A stretch of 64,000 bases of DNA from Siphonodentalium dalli. Taxonomy: Eukaryota; Mollusca; Scaphopoda; Gadilida; Siphonodentaliidae. Both the position numbers and the translations under genes were made by a program. The stretch is taken from NCBI GenBank assembly GCA_032622095.1, contig CP136062.1:17051739-17115738 (forward strand), read 5' to 3'. The notes under the pieces are model-generated. The model made no database searches. It was not told the origin of the DNA and worked only from the letters and a program-made list of their open reading frames with translations. Positions 57,812 to 64,000 of this stretch are shown here, piece after piece (positions within the stretch are counted from its first letter, which is position 1; each line of letters starts with the position of its first letter).

Positions 57812-58419
57812 AATTTTAGGTATTGAGGAATCTGACTTTGTATATTATTAATGGTGTGAATCATGCTATTAATAATACCGTACGACCTTATGAGAACTTG
57901 TGCTGTGGCCTGGTCAGTCATGTTGTCGGTTACCATTAAGGACCACAGTGGAAAAAAGCAAGCATTGGCTTGCTTTCCTGTGCGCTCCTTGATGGCAATC
58001 GATGGCATGACTTATCAGACAAGCGTATTCATATGTATATTTATCTTCTACTACTCTATTTTCCTCTCTATCTTTCTATGCACGATGACAGTACTTGGCC
58101 AGCTGCACATATTGTCACTGCTGCCTGTATTTAGGGATTCCATCTTTCGGTCATGGACATGCCAGTCTGAAGCCGGCCATACATGGCAGCAGTGTGTATA
58201 TGCAGGTGGCGAAGAGCTGTTGATTCTCTTACTAGTATCTCTTAAGCAACATGTCAGTCCTGTTGAGGGAGGAGGGTGGGATAGCACGGGTTGATTTTTC
58301 ATGTTTGTATATATATATAAAGGTACGAGTATCTATTTAGTAGTCATTACTAAGCTAGGTTTATTCACTATCTTGTCCCTCTACAGAACTGTCAAGCTGC
58401 ATTCTTGTTATAGTTATAT
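57812..58419. other. No gene seen
   Basis: A 143-codon frame (57863-58294) has no family motif. No other feature. Confidence 0.4.
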
Positions 58420-58880
58420 TTCTATACTTTTTATATTTATATATGGGTTTGCTCCGCCCATTTTTTCGAGAGTTATTGCCCTTTTTTTACTTAGAATCTT
58501 GTAATTTTCTGGTTTCCGGATGATAACTTCAGTTTGTGTGATCATATCTGAACCAAATTAGGTATGTGAGTTTATCACCCCTATGTACAGATAAAGTTCG
58601 ATTTATGGGTATGCTCCGTCCATTTTTGCGAGAGTTGTGGCCCTTTTTCGACTTGTTTTACCTAGAAAATTTCTCACTTTTTCGGTTTCCGGATGATATC
58701 TCAAGTTTGGATCCTTTAATTGCAAATACCGTTTTTATGTGGATCAGTCATAAAAGATCCAGGTCAAGTTGGAATTTGAGTTTGATCCCATTATTTTTCT
58801 CAGAGTTATGGGCTTTTCGACTTAGAAAATTCAATTTTCTTGTAATTTTCTTCATTTTGTGCCAATTTGAGGTTATATTT
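58420..58880. repeat. Degenerate repeats (GAGAGTT(A/G)TGGCCCTTTTT)
   Basis: Units share ATATGGGTTTGCTCCGCCCA, GAGAGTTATTGCCCTTTTTT and TTTTCGGTTTCCGGATGATA. These recur near 58505 and 58675. They are distant relatives of the GAGTTATGGCCC arrays at 42-44.8 kb. Confidence 0.65.
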
Positions 58881-59005
58881 TGACTTTAAGAGTTTTTTTT
58901 AAAGATTTTGTTATTTGTATGCATGTCAGTAATGAGACAATGCACAAGTGTCTTATCCATATACTATACTTCTACAAAGCCTCCGCTCCAAATGAAGCCA
59001 CCGGT

Positions 59006-59032
59006 TCGGGGGCACTGTGGCCGAGCGGCCTA
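59006..59032 (+). repeat. Truncated tRNA-like SINE head
   Basis: GGGGGCACTGTGGCCGAGCGG resembles the 5' end and A box of a tRNA-derived SINE (GTGGCCGAGCGG). No B box follows, so only a fragment is present. Confidence 0.35.
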
Positions 59033-59189
59033 TTATTTCTATATGTTTCATTTTCTTTGTGAATTTGAACGTTGTTTCCAATTATAATACTTTGAAGTTG
59101 CAAAGATTATGCGGGACTTTAAATGTATTGGTATGTTGTATCTCAGCGGATATTAATTTTATAAAGACGCCCTGATGTGAGGGGAATCG

Positions 59190-59530
59190 TCCATACGAAT
59201 GGAGCATCGATCCGTTCTATCATTGGGCCAACTATGGCTGTTGCCGCTGGTTGGGCATCGGCTCGTCGTCTGATCCCATCGTCGACTCAACGATGGTTCC
59301 ATGTCGAGCCGACGTTGGTGCGCCGTCGAGCACCCGACTATGAAACGACGTCGAACCAATGGTGTATTCTACTATTAATACGACGTTGGGCCAACGTCGT
59401 ATTAATAGTAGAATACCAACGTCGGCTCGACATCAAACCACCATCGAGCCGACGCCGAGCCAGCGGCAACAGCCATAGTTGGCCCAACTTTGGATTCCAA
59501 CGATAAAAATGACGTTGGCCCAACATGGAT
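59190..59530. mobile_element. Foldback (palindromic) MITE next to HSP70 3' end
   Basis: The centre (59364-59416) is a 26-bp perfect inverted repeat around one base (GTATTCTACTATTAATACGA and GACGTTGG). Further out, GGGCCAACTATGGCTGTTGC (from 59224) pairs with GCAACAGCCATAGTTGGCCC (59465-59484), and CCGACGTTGG/CCAACGTCGG words fill the arms. The whole is an imperfect palindrome of roughly 300 bp. Its right side ends within a few bases of the HSP70 stop codon. Confidence 0.85.
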
Positions 59531-59533
59531 GTG

Positions 59534-62500
59534 CTATCTGGGGGAGGCACCACCAGAACCCTGGTACAGCTTCGTAATGATGGGTGTGGCTATTGCCTCC
59601 AGTTCCTTCTGCTTGTGTTCAAACTCGTCCTTCTCGGCCAACTGGTTGGAATCGAGCCAGTTGAGGACCTCTGTGCACTTGTCAGTGATTGTTTTCCTAT
59701 CATCATCAGAGACCGTATCCTTGATTTTTTCATCTTCGAGGGTGCTCTTCAGATGGTAAGCGTAGCTTTCTAGACCGTTCTTTGATGAAATCCTGTACTT
59801 CTGCTTCTCGTCATCGTCCTTGTACTTCTCAGCTTCATTGACCATCCTCTCAATATCTTCTTTCGTAAGACGACCTGAAAAAAAAAGATTTCGTTATTCA
59901 TATAAATTTCAATATTAATTTTGGGGTCTGCAAGGGAAATGAGAAACACCATCATAATATGCCCGTTAGCTTGTTCAAATTACATTTCCAAAAGATTCCA
60001 TACTTCGAATTATAGGCCAAAAATTATTTCTGTTTTTATTTCATTCTGCTCAGTCAACATTTGATAACAGAAGTTATCTGGAAACAACAAAACCCTGAAT
60101 TAAAAAGTAAAATGAAAGTGTCAATGAGACTGTAGGTCAACTTGGGGAGGAGTTAATTTTTTGCTGAGCAATGAAAGAATAATAAAGAAGAAGTCAAACT
60201 GAAGATGTATATAAAGTTGGATCAAGATCAGATGAGGGATGTGGCCAAAGGAATTTGTTATACAAAGAGTAAATTCCAAGATGGCCACTGGCGGCCATGT
60301 TTTTCAACAAATTTCGGTCAAAATATGAGTCTCCCTTCTAGAAGTCACCCTGAAGATCCATATGAAGTTTGGTTATCATCATAAGAGGGATGTGGTCTGT
60401 AGGGCACGCCAAAGGATTTAGTCATGCAAAGAGTAAAATCCAAGATGGATGCCAGCAGCCATATTTTTCATCGAAAATTGTTCAAATTTGATAGTTCCCA
60501 TCTAGAGGTGATTCTAAACATGCCTGTAAATTTTCAAATCAATTCCAAAATAAATGCAGGTGGAGGGTGTGACGATGGATTGAAGTTTGGTGACAAAATA
60601 ATTTCAGTCAAAATATGAGGCTCCCATCTATCTAGAGGTCACCCAGAAGATCCATATGAAGTTTGGTGATGATCGATGAGGGATGTGGCATGTAGGGCAT
60701 GCCAAAGGAAATTGTTGACAAACGGACGAGTGATGCCAACCCATGGTAATAGATCAACTTTTGTAAAGTTGTAAAGTTGAGCTAAAAAGGTCTTCAACTT
60801 TGGTAAAAATAGGTGGATGGAACCCATAATAGAATTTTACCCATATGTTATGGTTGTAAACATGCATACCAAACTCATTTCATTCAGTGAGCAACATTAA
60901 GAGCTCTTTCCATCAATGCATCACATTATTATAATCAATAAATTTGAAAAATGATACAGGAAATATGGGTTGATACAAAAATAGGACTTGGCACTGAAAG
61001 GGTTAAATAAAGTTATCATCCAGAAACAACAAGAGGTGTGCACTCGAGTGCTAGTATACCCCCACCATGGCAAATTTAACCCGCATTATCCGTAAAGCCA
61101 ACAAAAAAGATTTTTAACTTTAAAGAAAAATTCGGACTAATAATATCGATATGGTGTCACAAGAAGCTTGTACAGAAAAAAATATTCAAATTGGTTCATA
61201 TTTGTTAAAGTTATTAAGTCGGACAGAATTTTCTAAGTCAAAATAAGTCGAAAATGAAGTGTAATATTACGAAAAACAGTCTGAGCCAATCCCTAGCCGC
61301 ATCATGTAGAGAGGGTATTGTGAGAAGCATGTATACCAAAAATTATTGAAATCGGTTCATATTTGTTAAAGTTATTATTAAGTCGGACAGAATTTTCTAA
61401 GTCAAAATAAGTCGAAAATGAGGTGTAACTTAAAAACAAAAAGTCGGACCGAACCGCAATTAGCATCATGTGGAGAGGCAGTCATAAGGAGATTTCATAC
61501 CAAAAATTATGGAAATCGGTTCATAGTTGTTCGAGTTATGAGGTCGGACGTACGGACGGACGGACGGATGGACGGACGGACTGACGGAGGGAGAAAGCGT
61601 GACGGACGGACAGACGCAGTCAATCCAGTATACGCCCCATTTTCTTCGAAAGTGGGTGTATAAAAATTGAGCCCAAATTTCAGCAAATGGGCATAACTCT
61701 GGTAAAAATGGGCAGACATGTCTCCCAAAATCTAACTGAACTTTATATTACGACAGTGAACCTAGTTTCAACCTATGCAGACCTCAGGTCATGGGTTATC
61801 CATCCATTGCAGAGTGAGGTCCCCAAAGGGTGAATAATCAATTTAGTGTGCGGGATAGCTAGCATCACCAAATTCACCCTCTGGGTCCTCATTCTGCTTA
61901 GGCCTCATCTTCTGGGAAGTATATATAGTCTCAAATTAACATTGTTTTTATTAACTTTTTACCTTCTGTTCAGTTTATATATCTCCTAATTTGCAGAAAA
62001 TAAAATGCATACTTGAGGTGACTAATGGATGAACATCACCAACTTCAACTGGGGAACTTCAATCTGATAGCACAGTTCAGGCCTAAGCAGAATGAGGTAC
62101 ACAAAGGGTGAATTTATTGATGCTAAGGTCTCAACTGATATAGGAGACCTAGGATCAGATTGAAGTTCCCCAGTTGGAAGTTGATGTTCAACCATTAGTC
62201 ACCTCGATAATGCATTTTATCTTATGCAAATTAGGGGATATAGAAACTTCCCAGAAGGGGAAAAGTAAACAAAAAATAATGTTAATTTGAGGCTATAGAT
62301 ACTTCCCAGAAGATGAGGCCAAACAGAATAAGGTCCAAAGAGGGTGACATTATTGAGGCTAACACGCTATGTGGTGTAGCATTACTAAATTAACCCTCTG
62401 GGAACCTCATTCTGGAAATGACAAGACACACTATCTCGAGGCTTGTTTGTTTACAAATTGATGACCACGTACCCTTGTCATTGGTGATTGTGATCTTGTT

Positions 62501-64000
62501 CTCTTTGCCTGTGCTCTTGTCAACTGCAGACACATTCAAGATACCATTGGCATCAATGTCAAAAGTTACCTCGATCTGTGGAACTCCACGTGGTCCTGGT
62601 GGGATGCCGGTCAGCTCAAACATTCCAAGGATGTTGTTGTCCCTGGTCATAGCTCTATCGCCCTCAAACACCCGGATGAGCACACCTGGCTGGTTATTCG
62701 AGCAGGTTGTGAAGGTCCGAGTCCGCTTGGTGGGGATGTTGGCGTTTCTCTTGATTAGGGCCGTCATCACACCACCAGCTGTTTCGATACCAAGGGAGAG
62801 TGGAGTGACGTCGAGTAGAAGTAATTTCTGGATTTGTTCGCTCTTGTCTCCAGCCAAAATGGCAGCTAGAACAGCTGTAAAATAAAGTAAACAATTCTTT
62901 AATCAATGTCTATATAATAAACTTCAGATCTTTAATAATTCATTACCAACACCCAGCGACATGATTTGATGTGTCAGTTGAAAGATTGTGATGTTGCACC
63001 AGCGAACACATACAATTAATTGCACCCAAAATCTTATTCAGCCCGTCTGCTTGGCCGGCGGCTGTCCTTTGATAAAACCAAAACAGATTCCTGTCTTTGC
63101 TACAAAAGACTACATTCCATATATCCATTTGTATGTCGCATTCTTCCATGGCCTGCCGGCCTCTGGGCAATCTTAAATCTGCTAGTCGATAAATGTCTTG
63201 ATTGCTTGATCGTAAATATTCAATTTATAATCAGCTAAATGCATTATTAATTTATTTTTCGCTTTATATTCGGCAACTGACTATACTGTGCAGTTGCATA
63301 ATGAGACGATTCGATTTAATGAATGTACTACGTGGCTAACTAGTTCTGGTGAATTTTGTAGATAACAAGTGTCAATATTAATTTATTGTTTTAACTTTTT
63401 GTGCCTTTTTATACAACAATCGGCTTCAGCCGATAACTAAATTTCAACAATCGGGTATAGATTTTTTTTTTAAAGTTGAGGACTTGAAGCAGGAATTGAC
63501 CCCCCAGCATTATCCCTAAGCGAAGCGAAGAAATAGCTTTTATTAAAATTCAACTGGGGGAGGGGGGGGGGGGGTGAAAGGGTGGAGTTTGTTGGTATTA
63601 TTATTTGAACATTTCCCTCCAATAAACAAGTCTTCTTCTGTACTTCCAGACGTATTGTCTGCTGTCTGCTTAATTTTTCATGAAAACCCCTTCAAATGAA
63701 TATTAGATAATTTCAATGTATACTTTTATAACTGATGGGATAATTCATTTAGTATATGAAGTGTTAACACGTGTCCTCACCTGCACCATAGGCCACAGCC
63801 TCGTCGGGGTTGATGCTCTTGTTTAACTCCTTGCAGTTGAAAAATTCTGACAGATGTTTCTGTATTTTGGGAATTCGAGTGGATCCTCCGATTAGAACGA
63901 TATCATGAATCTCGTCCTGGTAAATATTAGCGTCTCTCAAAGCCTTCTCAACTGGCATCAGTGTGCTTCGGAACAGATCGGCATTCAGCTCCTCAAACCT
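59534..64000 (-). CDS. Cytosolic-type HSP70 (3' part, three exons, open at right edge)
   Basis: HSP70 chaperone: ATP-driven folding of clients in the cytosol. Exon a (64000-63781) starts inside the ATPase domain ([20 protein letters not shown], then [14 protein letters not shown] and [12 protein letters not shown]) and ends at CAG|GTGAGG. Exon b (62874-62473) follows [44 protein letters not shown], the substrate-binding domain ([36 protein letters not shown]), ending NDKG at AAGG|GTACGT. Exon c (59874-59534) follows [23 protein letters not shown] and the helical lid to [11 protein letters not shown] and TAG. The joins keep frame and sequence is closely HSP70-like. MTALI and KRTRTF differ from the common MTPLI/KQTQTF. 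The Gly-rich tail and final EEVD are missing. The ATPase start lies beyond the window. Confidence 0.95.
59875..62472 (-). repeat. HSP70 intron (2,598 bp), filled with repeats
   Basis: GT..AG borders on the minus strand. Repeats inside: about 164-bp units at 60210-60720 (CAAAGAGTAAA, GAAGATCCATATGAAGTTTG), and 161-163-bp units at 61100-61540 (GGTTCATATTTGTTAAAGTT, AGTCGGACAGAATTTTCTAA) ending in a GGACGGACGG tract (61548-61610). A large inverted repeat spans 61814-62415, with arms holding CTTCTGGGAAGTAT, GGTGACTAATGG and GGGGAACTTCAATCTGAT. No other gene is seen in the intron. Confidence 0.85.
62875..63780 (-). other. HSP70 intron (906 bp)
   Basis: GT..AG intron between the ATPase-domain exon and the substrate-binding exon. 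It holds a G-run (about 63560-63573) and a short hairpin ATCGGCTTCAGCCGAT near 63419. No other gene. Confidence 0.85.

Noticed and set aside
57863-58294. 143-codon plus-strand frame with hydrophobic stretches
   Set aside because: No motif or conserved context is visible, and the hydrophobic part reflects T-rich DNA.
59006-59032. tRNA-Leu/Ser gene from the A-box-like GTGGCCGAGCGG
   Set aside because: No anticodon arm or B box follows within a normal distance.
62418-62885. 155-codon plus-strand frame
   Set aside because: It is the antisense shadow of the HSP70 exon.

Overview
This window is eukaryotic, AT-rich, intergenic DNA from an animal, most likely a marine invertebrate. A mollusc-like source is my guess from the repeat style: many ACATGTA and ACCGGTA words, a tRNA-derived SINE with a CAAT-rich tail, and abundant KIAA1958/DUF3504-type recombinase. 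The sequence alone does not prove this. Only one host gene is clear, an intron-bearing cytosolic-type HSP70 at the right edge on the minus strand. Nearly everything else is mobile elements, their remnants, and tandem repeats.

Layout. 1-3072 is a homogeneous satellite with a 375/404-bp higher-order unit that decays into shorter monomers on the right. It abuts a long inverted repeat (3085-4866, arms about 630 bp). 5-19 kb holds short duplications, hairpins, a degenerate array (10.1-13.3 kb), and GTGGGGTT-rich repeat blocks that occur twice (14.7-16.0 and 18.4-19.3 kb). A decayed Ser/Asp-rich coding remnant lies between those two blocks.

19.8-33.5 kb is a transposon nest. A 953-bp MULE derivative has 8-bp target duplications. 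A broken RT/RNase H LINE follows, split by a 3.8-kb ZBED-type hAT element with a perfect 13-bp inverted terminal repeat and a perfect 8-bp target duplication. An orphan promoter and first exon (27.3-27.65 kb, minus) lie next. A second LINE (EN and RT) is split by a 1.85-kb terminal-inverted-repeat element with 9-bp duplications, and that element carries a 366-bp retro-insert with 12-bp duplications. In three cases (hAT in LINE 1, the 1.85-kb element in LINE 2, and the SINE described next), taking out the insert plus one duplication restores the host reading frame. This fixes the boundaries and the order of insertion.

34-48.7 kb contains a 1.2-kb TIR element built of GTGGCCAC palindromes and a LINE tail split by a tRNA-SINE with 13-bp duplications. 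It also holds a 31-bp minisatellite that flips orientation, a LINE tail fragment, and several arrays of about 110-150-bp units. Two adjacent arrays carry a nuclear-receptor-like (TCAAGGTCA) or an NRF-1-like (TGCGCATGCGC) word in every unit. 48.7-53.3 kb is mostly featureless. 53.3-55.4 kb carries a Crypton/DUF3504 tyrosine recombinase with a CRE-bearing upstream region and a large hairpin downstream. 57.5-59.5 kb holds a LINE fragment and a foldback element that ends next to the HSP70 stop codon. 59.5-64 kb is HSP70, whose last exon lacks the usual C-terminal EEVD tail.

All mobile-element coding regions are broken by stops or frameshifts. No tRNA, rRNA or CRISPR array is seen.
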